Source: Nannocystis sp.
GTDB taxonomy: Bacteria; Myxococcota_A; Polyangia; Nannocystales; Nannocystaceae
Assembly: GCA_016712315.1 (NCBI GenBank)
Contig: JADJRG010000019.1
Location: forward strand, 156,096-220,095
Direction of reading: 5' to 3'
Length of the DNA: 64,000 bases
Position numbers and translations under genes: made by a program. Position 1 is the stretch's first letter; each line of letters begins with the position of its first letter. The notes under the pieces are model-generated. The model was given only the letters and a program-made list of their open reading frames with translations. It was not told the origin of the DNA and searched no databases. Below are positions 17,610 through 26,110 of this stretch, one piece after another.

Positions 17610-18224
17610 GCGCTCGATCTTCTCTAAGTTGACGAGGGCGCGGCGGTGGACCCGCTCAAAGAGGGCGGCAGGGAGGCGATCTTCGAGCTCCTGGAGGCTC
17701 TGCTCGGTGAGCAGGGGGCCGCTGGCGGTGTGGAGGGTGACGAGGGCGCCGTCGAAGAGGGCGTGGGTGAGGGCGCGTGGGTCGAGGAGGACGATCCCGG
17801 CGCGGGTGCTGACAGGGAGGCGGTGGAGCTCGCCCGGGGGTTGGCGGGGGCCGAGGCGGTGACGGGCGCGCTCCAAGGCGCGGCCGAGGCGGACGGCTTC
17901 GATCGGCTTTAAAAGATAGTCGACGGCGCCGAGGTCGAAGGCGGCGAGGGCGTGCTCGGCGTGGGCGGTGGTGAAAATTACATAAGGTCCGTCCTCGGGG
18001 AGCAGGGCGGCGGCTTCGAGGCCGCCGAGTCCGGGCATGCGGACGTCGAGGAGGAGGACGTCGATCTCGAGATCGCCGCGGGCGAGCAGGGCGAGCGCCT
18101 CTTGGCCGCTGGCGCACTCGCCGAGGATCTCGCAGCCAGGGAGCTCGCCGAGGAGGCGGTGCAGGCGGCGGCGCGCGAGCTCTTCGTCGTCGACGATGAG
18201 GATCTTGAGCGGGAAGAGGGGCAT
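17499..18224 (-). CDS. LytTR-family response regulator
   Basis: 241 residues. The receiver domain (residues 7-122) has the acidic pair VDDEE, phosphoacceptor Asp60 in LLLDVRMPG, the TTAHAEHA switch, and LLKPIE with the conserved Lys. The C-terminal LytTR DNA-binding domain (about 140-241) contains the typical RVHRRALVNLEKIERLEP stretch. It lies 65 bases downstream of the LytS-type kinase on the same strand, so they form a two-component pair. The intervening 65 bases are strikingly A+T-rich and may hold a second promoter. Confidence 0.93.
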   Translation of the reverse strand: MPLFPLKILIVDDEELARRRLHRLLGELPGCEILGECASGQEALALLARGDLEIDVLLLDVRMPGLGGLEAAALLPEDGPYVIFTTAHAEHALAAFDLGAVDYLLKPIEAVRLGRALERARHRLGPRQPPGELHRLPVSTRAGIVLLDPRALTHALFDGALVTLHTASGPLLTEQSLQELEDRLPAALFERVHRRALVNLEKIERLEPQETGGYIARMPGGAEVPIARQAARRLRRRLGLT

Positions 18225-18289
18225 GATTCTTTTTTGGCTCGAGGTGTGGGGATATTGTAGGTCTAAAAATTATGAAATTATTTAGAAAT
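18225..18289. promoter_or_regulatory. A+T-rich spacer between kinase and regulator genes
   Basis: These 65 bases contain runs such as TAAAAATTATGAAATTATTTAG inside a genome otherwise rich in G and C. The location just upstream of the LytTR regulator makes an internal promoter or autoregulatory site plausible. No exact -35/-10 pair is claimed. Confidence 0.35.
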
Positions 18290-19318
18290 TTAGGTCGAGA
18301 GGTGGGGGGCGCTGCGGGGGAGGGTGAGCTCGGTGAGGGTGGACTCGCCGTCGGCGCTGAGGGTGAGCTGGGCGCGGCCGTCGTAGGCGAGGGCGAGGCG
18401 GCGGTGGACCATGCGGAGGCCTTCGCCGCCGAGGCGGGGGCCGAGGTAGGGGCCGGGGTTTCGCAGGGTGATCTCGACGTGGGCTTCGTGGGCGCGGACG
18501 TCGAGGCGGGTGAGGCCGTCGTGGCCGGCGGCGACGCCGTGCTTGATCGCGTTCTCGGCGAGAGGGAGGAGGATCATCGGCGGGACGAGGGCAGCGGCGG
18601 CGGCGGGATCGCCGGTGAGCTGGTAGCGGAGGCGGCTGGGGTCGCGGACGCGGTGGAGCTCGAAGAGGTCGCGGCAGAGATCGAGCTCGCGGGCGAGCGA
18701 CCAGGTGGGCTCGTGCACGCCGGCGAGGATGGTGCGCAGCATGGAGGAGAGGCGGAGCACGGCGGCCTCGGCGACGGCGCCGTCCTCGCGGCACCACTCG
18801 GCGATCGCGTTGAGGGTGTTGAAGAGGAAGTGCGGGTCGAGGTGGGCGCGCACGGCGAGGAGCTGGGCGCGCTCGGCTTCGCGCGCGAGGGCGTCGGCGC
18901 GGGCGCGCTCGCGCGCGAGGCCCTGCTCAAAGTCGATGTCGCGGCCGAGGCCCCAGCCGCCGACCCAAAAGAGGGCGAGGGAGACGATGAGGCTCTCGCG
19001 GCCGGTGAGGAAGGTGGCGCCGACGCCGAGCAGGCGGGGGAGCGCCCAGCCGAGCAGGCCGACGAGGATGAGGCCACATGTCCCATAAGCCAGGACTTGG
19101 AGGAGGGCGCGCAGCGGCGGGCCCCGGGGGGTGAAGCGGCGCCAGAGGTAAGGGGCGAGGGTGGCGAAGGCGAGGCACATGAGCACGCCGAGGGGGAGCG
19201 CGAGAGGATCACGCGAGAGGCTGCTCTGGGCGGCGCAGAGGGGGAGGCTGACGAGGAGGATGGGGATGAGCCGGCGCGGGGCGCCGAGGGCGGTGAGCGT
19301 GTCGCGGAGGAGGTTCAT
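18290..19318 (-). CDS. LytS/YehU-type membrane histidine kinase
   Basis: 342 residues. Four or five hydrophobic helices cover residues 16-122. A short coiled linker of Ala/Arg/Glu leads to the His_kinase domain (PF06580 type) with the signature HLDPHFLFNTLN; His163 is the expected phosphorylation site. The ATPase half has LPLAENAIKHG and GEGLRMVHRRL. It is immediately upstream of the LytTR response regulator and 27 bases downstream of the sugar transferase, consistent with a four-gene operon controlling or responding to envelope or polysaccharide state. Confidence 0.92.
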   Translation of the reverse strand: MNLLRDTLTALGAPRRLIPILLVSLPLCAAQSSLSRDPLALPLGVLMCLAFATLAPYLWRRFTPRGPPLRALLQVLAYGTCGLILVGLLGWALPRLLGVGATFLTGRESLIVSLALFWVGGWGLGRDIDFEQGLARERARADALAREAERAQLLAVRAHLDPHFLFNTLNAIAEWCREDGAVAEAAVLRLSSMLRTILAGVHEPTWSLARELDLCRDLFELHRVRDPSRLRYQLTGDPAAAAALVPPMILLPLAENAIKHGVAAGHDGLTRLDVRAHEAHVEITLRNPGPYLGPRLGGEGLRMVHRRLALAYDGRAQLTLSADGESTLTELTLPRSAPHLST

Positions 19319-19345
19319 GGCGCAGGGGGAGCGCGGGGGGATCGA

Positions 19346-19960
19346 TCAGGCAGACCATACCCTGCGGCCGCGGATCAGGGGCAGGTCGACGCGTAAGGCG
19401 CCTCGGCGCTTGCCGACGAGGTTCATCCAGGTGGTGCGGAGGAGGATCTTGAGGTCGAGGGCGACGCTGCGGCGCTCGGCGTAGAGGGCGTCGAGCTCGG
19501 CGGTGGCGGCGGCTCCTTGGGCCTGGCAGACCTGGGCGAGGCCGGTGAGGCCGGGCTGGGCGGCGAAACGCGCCTCAAAGGCGGGGCAGGCGGCGCTGAG
19601 GCGCTCGGCGTCGGCGGCGGTGAGCGGGCGCGGGCCGACGAGGCTCATGTGGCCTCGCAGGACGCAATAGAGCTGCGGGAGCTCGTCGAGGCCGCGCTGG
19701 CGGAGCCAGGCGCCGAGGCGGGTGGGGCGGCGATCGTTGGGATCGGGCTCGGTGGTCATGGTGCGTAGCTTCCAGATCGCGAAGGGGCGGCGCGCGCGGC
19801 CGAGACGAGGCTGGCCGAAGAAGATCGGGCGGCCGTCGATGAGCAGGACGAGCAGGGCGAGGGGGGCGAGGAGGAGGGCGAAGAGGGGGAGTGTGGGCAG
19901 GAGCAGGGCGAGATCGAGGGCTCGTTTGCCGCGCTGGGAGGTCGAGGTGGGGGCGATCAT
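19346..19960 (-). CDS. Bacterial sugar transferase (exopolysaccharide priming glycosyltransferase)
   Basis: 204 residues from the ATG at 19960; upstream in-frame sequence looks non-coding. It has one hydrophobic helix (about 16-38), then the PF02397 motifs: FGQPRLGRARRPFAIWKLRTM, the LRQRGLDELPQLYCVLRGHMSLVGPRPL signature (seen as separate conserved blocks), and the PGLTGLAQV block. Such enzymes transfer a sugar-1-phosphate to undecaprenyl phosphate to start polysaccharide synthesis. No other polysaccharide genes are adjacent, so it may be a standalone initiator or part of a split locus. Its ATG overlaps the stop of the tiny upstream gene. Confidence 0.9.
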   Translation of the reverse strand: MIAPTSTSQRGKRALDLALLLPTLPLFALLLAPLALLVLLIDGRPIFFGQPRLGRARRPFAIWKLRTMTTEPDPNDRRPTRLGAWLRQRGLDELPQLYCVLRGHMSLVGPRPLTAADAERLSAACPAFEARFAAQPGLTGLAQVCQAQGAAATAELDALYAERRSVALDLKILLRTTWMNLVGKRRGALRVDLPLIRGRRVWSA

Positions 19961-20106
19961 CGGCGGTCTCCTTGGGGGTGAGCGAGGCCGAGCGCGGCGC
20001 GCTCGCGCTCGACGAGGGGGAGCAGGGCGGCGGCGAGCCAGAGGAGCGGGAGGACGGTGAGGGCGATGAGGGCGAGGAGCGGGAGCTCCGGGGTGAGTTG
20101 TTCCAT
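19957..20106 (-). CDS. 49-residue single-pass membrane protein
   Basis: The predicted product has one hydrophobic helix (LLALIALTVLPLLWLAAALLPL) and a charged C-terminus. Its TGA overlaps the sugar transferase ATG by four bases (19957-19960), a classic translational coupling that supports it being real despite the lack of a strong ribosome site. It may assist membrane insertion or activity of the sugar transferase; this is inference only. Confidence 0.5.
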   Translation of the reverse strand: MEQLTPELPLLALIALTVLPLLWLAAALLPLVERERAALGLAHPQGDRR

Positions 20107-20258
20107 GGGTGGACGATGACGGCGGCGCGACGGTCGCGGAGGGGCGAGGTGGACGAGCGGTCGCGATGAGGTGGTGAGCGGTCGGCGAGCGGCGCTTCGG
20201 GGAGCGAGGGTCAGCGCGGGTCGCGGAGCGGGCGAGGTAGATCGGGTAGAGTGGGCGG

Positions 20259-21350
20259 ATGAACGCACTGTTTCGCGCCCTCTCGCTCGTTGTCGCGCCG
20301 CTCTTGCTGCCCTTCGCGTGCAGCGGGGACTCTTCGTCGACGAGCGAGACGGCGAGCGAGACGGGGAGCAGCGAGGGGCCGAGCTCGACGAGCGCCTCCG
20401 CGGGGGAGTCGACGAGCGAGGGGGCGACGACGACGGCGGGATCGACGAGCGAGGCGACGAGCGACTCGGCGACGGAGGGGACGACGAGCGAAGGGGCGAC
20501 GGAGGGGACGACAGCGGGGACGACGGAGACGACGACGGGCGGGGACGGCGAGCTGATCGTCGGCGGGGATCGGCCGGCGAAGGTGTATGTGCCGCCAGGC
20601 CTGGACCCCAAGGAGCCGACGCCGCTGGTGGTGCTGCTGCACGGCTACGGGGCGTCGGGGGAGATCCAGGAATTTGTCTTCAAGTTGCAGCCAGAGGCGG
20701 AGGCGCGGCGGTTTTTGTATGTGTACCCGGACGGGACCTACGACGCGGAGGGCAAGCGCTTCTGGAACGCGACGAACGCTTGTTGTGACTTCTTCGGCTC
20801 GCAGGTGGACGACGTGGCGTACCTGAGCGGGCTGGTGGCGGAGATCGGCGAGCACTACGCGGTGGATCCGCAGCGGGTGTTTTTTTTAGGGCACTCGAAC
20901 GGGGGCTTCATGACGCACAGGATGGCGTGCGAGCGCTCGGAGCTGATCGCGGCGGGGGCGTCGCTGGCGGGGGCGGTGTGGAGCGACCCGCAAGAGTGCC
21001 CGGCGAAGGCGCCGGTGTCGGTGCTGCAGATCCACGGGACGGCGGATACGACGGTGCTGTACGAGGGAGGGGAGTTCTTTCCGGGCTACGACTACCCGGG
21101 GGCGCTGACGACGACCCAGACGTGGGCGGCGAAGAACGGCTGCGCTTTGACCGGGACGCCGGGTGAGGCGCTGGATCTGGAGTGGCAGATCGGCGGGGCC
21201 GAGACCAGCGTGGAGCGCTTTGACACGGGCTGCGCGCCGGGCGGGGCGGCGGAGCTGTGGACGATCGCCGGCGGGGCGCACGTGCCGGCGCTGAGCGAGG
21301 AATTTCCGGTCGCGGTGCTCGACTGGCTCTTCGACCACCCGAAGCCGTGA
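20259..21350 (+). CDS. Secreted PHB-depolymerase/LpqC-like esterase (lipoprotein)
   Basis: 363 residues. The signal ends at LPFAC, then a 65-residue Ser/Thr/Glu linker with TSE-type repeats. The alpha/beta-hydrolase domain begins near residue 100: VVLLHGYGASG oxyanion strand, nucleophile GHSNGG at about residue 210, QIHGTADTTVLY acid region and GGAHVPAL with the catalytic His. These features match the polyhydroxybutyrate depolymerase / feruloyl esterase-like LpqC family, which act on polyesters or acylated polysaccharides outside the cell. Confidence 0.88.
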   Translation: MNALFRALSLVVAPLLLPFACSGDSSSTSETASETGSSEGPSSTSASAGESTSEGATTTAGSTSEATSDSATEGTTSEGATEGTTAGTTETTTGGDGELIVGGDRPAKVYVPPGLDPKEPTPLVVLLHGYGASGEIQEFVFKLQPEAEARRFLYVYPDGTYDAEGKRFWNATNACCDFFGSQVDDVAYLSGLVAEIGEHYAVDPQRVFFLGHSNGGFMTHRMACERSELIAAGASLAGAVWSDPQECPAKAPVSVLQIHGTADTTVLYEGGEFFPGYDYPGALTTTQTWAAKNGCALTGTPGEALDLEWQIGGAETSVERFDTGCAPGGAAELWTIAGGAHVPALSEEFPVAVLDWLFDHPKP

Positions 21351-21373
21351 GGGATGGTGGTGCTGGTGGATGT

Positions 21374-21410
21374 CTGATCGGACAGGTTCGAGCCGAGCCG
21401 AGCCGATCAG
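21374..21410. terminator. Candidate bidirectional terminator hairpin
   Basis: A perfect 8-bp inverted repeat, CTGATCGG at 21374-21381 and CCGATCAG at 21403-21410, lies between the converging esterase and Cys-rich lipoprotein genes and overlaps the latter's stop codon. No T-run follows, so it would have to act without the classical U-tract. Confidence 0.4.
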
Positions 21411-22021
21411 GGGGGCCAGAAGCAGATGTCGTTGCTGCACTCCATGCCGTCCGGGCAGGTCTTGCCGGCCGAGCAGTCGAGCACGCAGGCGCTCTCGCCC
21501 TCGGAGGTGGCCATCGCGCGGCAGGTGCTGATGGCGGTGCCGGTGGGCGGCTGGTCGAAGCAGTCGCAGTCGTCGACGCAGTCGATGATGGTGCAGGTGA
21601 CGGCGTCGGGGATCCCAGAGGAGCTGAGGCAGGAGACGTAGCCGACGCTCTGGCCTGAGCCGATCCACATGCAGAGCTTGTTGTCGACCTTGCCGACCTC
21701 AGGGGTGCAGTCGTAGTAGTTGCCGACGACGGGCGGATCACAGCCGGGCGCGGCGGTGGTGCCGGTGAGATCGTCGGTGGTGGACGAGGTCGTCGTGGTG
21801 GCGGTGGTGGCGGTGGTGTCCGCGGTGGTGCTGTCGTCGGTGGTGCTGCTGGTGTCGTCGGTGGTGGCGGGGTCGGTGGTGGCCGCCGCGCCGCCGGGGC
21901 CGCCGCTGCTGAAATTGACGGGCGCGCCGGTGTCAACGTCGGCGCCTTGGCTGCAAGCCGCGAGGCCGAGGGCGAGCAGGAGGCCGAGGGCGGTCGATGC
22001 GTGGGGCGAATAGACGCGCAT
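21407..22021 (-). CDS. Cys-rich lipoprotein, paralogue of 30400-30993
   Basis: 204 residues. The signal ends at LGLAAC, then a long Thr/Asp linker, then a C-terminal domain of about 110 residues with at least 12 cysteines. That domain contains CDPPVVGNYYDCTPEVG, GSGQSVGYVSCLSS, DCVDDCDCF and CSAGKTCPDGMECS. Its domain matches that of the gene at 30400-30993 almost residue for residue, while the linkers differ. The pair brackets the two giant genes between them, all on the same strand, suggesting duplication and functional association. Family and function are unknown. Confidence 0.82.
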   Translation of the reverse strand: MRVYSPHASTALGLLLALGLAACSQGADVDTGAPVNFSSGGPGGAAATTDPATTDDTSSTTDDSTTADTTATTATTTTSSTTDDLTGTTAAPGCDPPVVGNYYDCTPEVGKVDNKLCMWIGSGQSVGYVSCLSSSGIPDAVTCTIIDCVDDCDCFDQPPTGTAISTCRAMATSEGESACVLDCSAGKTCPDGMECSNDICFWPP

Positions 22022-22147
22022 CGGTCGACAGTAGCGCGCTCTTGCGCTCGCGTCATCGACTTCGCGCGCTGCGCGACTCCGCCCGCCCGGCGGCGCCTCG
22101 GTGAAGAAGCTGTCCTTGAAGACAGAGGATGGGGCGACGGCGCGCGG

Positions 22148-25100
22148 TCAGAGCTCGATGGTGTCGGCGTAGACGAGGCGGAGGCCGGCGGTGGGTTGGT
22201 CGAGCATGGCGGCGGTGACGTGGGTGAGCGCAGGATCGCGCGCGTGCACCTCGTGCTCCTCGAGGACGAGGCGCTGGCGGGCCTCACCGCGGGGGCGAGG
22301 GAGGCGGAGTTGGCCGCTCCAGACGCCGACGGTGGCGGTGATCTGGGTCTGGGCGAGCACGATCGCGGCGGCGGGAGCGGGGACCCAGTGGTCGCCTTCG
22401 GGGTCGAGGAGGACCTCGACGCGGGCGCTGAGCACGGTGGCGATCGGGTAGGCGGCGTTGCCTCGGTTGGCCTCGCCCGAGACGCTGAGGTGGACGCCGC
22501 GTTGAGGATCGTGCGGGTCGGGGCTGATCCAGGCGAGGCGGTCGGGGGCGAGCTGGATGAAGTCGGCGAGCACGACGCGGGAGCACTCGGCGCCAGCGAC
22601 GGCGCGGGGCTGGAAGCGACAGAGGGCGAGGCGGACGAAGGGGAAGTAGGCGGGGCCGGCGTCGATCTCGAGGTCGCAGTACCAGAGCTGGCGATCAGGA
22701 TCGAAGGCGACCGGGTGGCCAGCGACGGCGATCGACCAGGGGGCGGCCGCGGCGCCTTCGAGCTCGTCGAGCGCGAGATCGTGCGCTTCGGCGATCTTGG
22801 TCGGGAAGTGGTGGAGGGAGGGGTTGGGCCAGGCGGCGGCGCCGCGCCACACAGGATCCGCGCCCCAGGCGGTGACGAGGCCGCGCAGGCGCTCCCACGG
22901 CTCAGCGATGAGCTTCTCCGCGAGGCATTGCTCCTCGAGGGGGCCGACGCCGTCGGCGTAGTTGATCCGCGGGCCGTGGGCGAGCACGACGCCGAGCTGC
23001 TCGCCGTCGCCGCTGGAGAACCAGGGGCGGCGCAGGTAGACCCGCACGCCGTGGCCGCGGCGGCGGCTGGCGAGGCCGTCGCGCTGCTCTTCGCGGGTCC
23101 AGGCGAAGGTGGGCAGGATCGACTCGATCTCGGGGGCGGCGGGGCGGGCGCTGGCGAGGATGTCGCGCTCGAGGGCGGGGCCGCTGCGGGTGAGATCGAG
23201 GGCGAGGATCGCTGCGGGATCGGCGGGGTCGACGAAGCACTCGCGGTAGCGGGTGGTGGCGACCAGGTGGTAGGCGACGCGGCGGTAGCGGGTGTCGGGG
23301 AGCTGATGGCGGAGGCCGGTGAGGGGGTTGGTGTCGACGGCGGGATCGTCGATGGGGCGGGCGCCGAGCTGGCCGAGGTGGGGATCCCAGGCGTCGCCGG
23401 TGGGGGAGCTGGGGTCGTCGACGCGGTCGGACCAGCGGGCGAGCAGCTCGACCTGGCCGGTGGAGGCGGCGTGGCAGTCGGCGGTGATCTCGAGGTCGAC
23501 GTGGGTCTGGCCGAGGGCGCGATGGAGCTGGAGCGCGCGCAGCTCGGGGGCGCGCAGGGGCTGCTGGACGGCGTGCACGAGCTTGATGGCGCGATCGGGG
23601 GTGAGCGCCCAGAGATCGCCGGCGAGCGCGCGCTGCCGGTAATTGCTGAGGTAGGCGGGCGGGCAGACGCCGACCAGCCACTGCCAGAGGCCGAGCGCCT
23701 CGAGCGCGTCGGGGCCGGGGAGGAGGGAGCTGAGGCGGAGCTCGAGGGTCTGTCCTTTGGGTAAGGTGACAGCGAGCGTGCGGCGCGCGGCGTCCCAGGC
23801 GGCGGCGGCGGCGCCCTCGCGCAGGTCGATGCGGAAGGGCTGTACTTCGGGCCAGGTAGTGAGGCAGGGGATCTCGAGCTCGCCGCCGGGCAGGCCGCGG
23901 AGGCGGACGGCGCGGGCGAGGGGATCCGGGAGGTACTGGAGCTCGGCGAGCGGGAGGGGCTGGGCGCTGGTGGGCGGCGGGGTGACTTCGGGGATCTGGA
24001 GCGGGTCGCGCGCGGCGAGCTGCTGGTAGGTGGTCGGGTCGGACTTCATGCCGCTGGCGGCGTCGAGCTGGCCGTGCTGCTCGGCGAGCGTGACGGCGCC
24101 CTTGGGCGGGAAGACGCCGCGGGCGCTGGTCTCGGCGGTGGGCGCGGCGTCGAGGGCGGGGGCGGCGTTGAAGCTGCGGATCACGAGGCGATCCATGGAC
24201 TCGCCGGGGCGCGGGGGAGCCTCGCGGCTGAGGGTGGGCGCGGGGACGGGCTCGAAGCGGAGGTAGGGGGGCTTGGGGGGTGGCGGCGGCGGCGTCGTCG
24301 GAGGTCCAGGGGAGGGCGTTGCCGGCGAGGTCGACGGGGCGGGCGCGCAGGCGGTAGCGGCGGCCGAAGCGGAGGGGCGGTAACGAGCCCTTGGGGACGG
24401 TGAAGCGCGCGGCGAGGCCGAGGGGGTTGGCGGCGGGGCTGGTCGAGGGGGCGAGGGTGTCGCCGACGAGGTCGACGCGCTTGCCGGGGCGCGGGGCGCT
24501 GAGGCTCCAGCCGGCCCAGTGGAAGAGGGACTCGTGGAGGCTGAGATCGTCGCCCTTGGCGGGATCGGTGGGCTCGGCGACGGCGGCGGTGAGGGTGCCT
24601 TCGTCCTCGAGCACGCCGAGATCGAGCGGCTCGGGGCCGTTCGGGCCGTCGAGGGTGAGGGCGGGGATCCGGCGGTGGAGGGAGCTCCAGCGGCCGCGGG
24701 CGTCGTCGTAGACGTCGACGCGGAGGCCGCGGGTGAGATCTTCGGCGTGGAGGAGCTGGTCGCCGCCGTGGCCGCCTTGCAGGGCGTCCTGGAGGGCGCC
24801 GCCGCGCTGGAGCTGGCGGTGGAGGCGACCTGCTCGATCGGTCAGGCTGACCGAGAGGCCAGCCGAACGGAGGGCGGGCGGGGCGGCGCTCTCTGCGGCG
24901 CCGAAGCCGCCGCGCTGGGCGGTCTTCATGGCGGACTCGACGTAGCCGATGAGCTTGAGGGCGGCGCCGTCGACGTCGACTTGGGTGAGCTCGACGCCAG
25001 GGCGGGCGAGGTCGACGAAGCCGCCGCGGCGCTCTGAGGGGTCGGCGGGGGCGGCGAGGAAGCGCTCGCCGGGGTGGTAGTCGACGGCGGTCCAGGGGGT

Positions 25101-26060
25101 GACAGAGACGGTGGGGGTGCTCGCGCTGGGGGTGAAGGTGGGGTGGACGCGGAGGCGGTCGAAGGGCTGAGCGGGGGCGGGGATGATGAGGTCGAAGACG
25201 AGGCCGAGCTTGCGCAGGAGAACGGGGTAGTCGGCGAGCAGGGCGATGGCCTCGTGGAAGTCGAGCTTCGGCGGGGTGATCGGGGGCGGGGCCTGGCCAG
25301 CCGGGGGCTTTTTGCCCTGAAAGCCGTGGAAGGCGCGGGCCTGGAAGAAGTCGAGGCCGAGCGCGGGCGGGCGCGGCGGGACGTAGCCGCTCTCGCTGAG
25401 GAGGTGCTCCAGGGCGGCGCCGTGGGCCTTGATCGCCTCGGGGCGGGTGAAGTCGAGGGCGGCGAGGGGATCGTTCCGGGTGAGCGGGGCGGGGCGCTGG
25501 TCGGGGCTGAGCAGGATGGTCTTGGCGTAGTGATCGCGGATCGCCCCGAGGACGTTGCTGACGGGGAAGGAGCGGATCCGGCGGGCGCGCAGATCTTTGA
25601 AAGAATGGCCGCGGACGACCACCGCGGCGAAGAGGCGGGCGAAGAGGGCGGGATCGAGCGCGGCGGCGGACGCCTTGACGGTGGTGTAGAGGGCGGGGCG
25701 GACCGGGGTGACTGGAAAGACAGGTTCGAGCGGGCGGATCGGGGTGACCGGGCGTACAGGTTCGAGCGGGCGGATCGGGGTGACCGGACGGACAGGTTCG
25801 ATCGGTGTGACCGGTGTGACCGGTGTGACCGGTGTGACCGGGGGGCCGCTGGCGAGCTCGATGCCGAAGGCGAAGCTGTGGTCGGCCCAATTGCGGGGCG
25901 CGCCGGCGGGGGTCGGCGCTCCGAGCAGGTCGGGGAAGGCGCTGAGGGGCGACTCGGGGGCGTCCGGGGTGAGGCGCGGGGAGACGAGCACGGAGATCTT
26001 GAGCTCGCCGGTGGGCAGGAGGCCGGCGGGCAGGAGGGTCCAAACGAAGGTCTGCTTCAT
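22148..26060 (-). CDS. Giant beta-rich protein of unknown family (about 1303 aa), interrupted by one frameshift
   Basis: Reading starts at the ATG at 26060 with a GGAG upstream. The first frame is good to about 24280 (GNALPWTSDDAAAATP), then turns into Arg/Pro-rich shadow. The next frame is good from about 24280 (PPKPPYLRFEPVPAPTL) to the stop at 22148. Removing one base in the run of six G at 24275-24280 joins them into one protein. There is no signal peptide. Residues about 76-125 are a Pro-Val-Thr/Pro-Ile-Arg repeat; the rest is mixed beta-rich sequence. An ATG at 24196 could start a separate 682-aa product if the frameshift is real. It lies 51 bases downstream of the other giant gene. Confidence 0.75.
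25720..25839. repeat. Tandem repeats encoding a Pro-Val-Thr/Pro-Ile-Arg tract
   Basis: A 36-bp unit beginning ACAGGTTCGAGCG starts at 25720 and 25756 and begins again at 25792. It is followed by four perfect copies of the 9-mer GGTGTGACC (25804-25839). On the reverse strand these encode 12-residue PVRPVTPIRPLE repeats and four PVT triplets. Such tracts are length-variable by slippage. Confidence 0.9.
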
Positions 26061-26110
26061 GGCGTGGGTCTCCGAGGAGGGGCAGAGGGAGCGGAGAGGG
26101 CGAGTGAGGA

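Noticed and set aside
21947..23764. 605-residue plus-strand reading frame
   Set aside because: Antisense shadow of the giant gene and lipoprotein; no recognisable domains.
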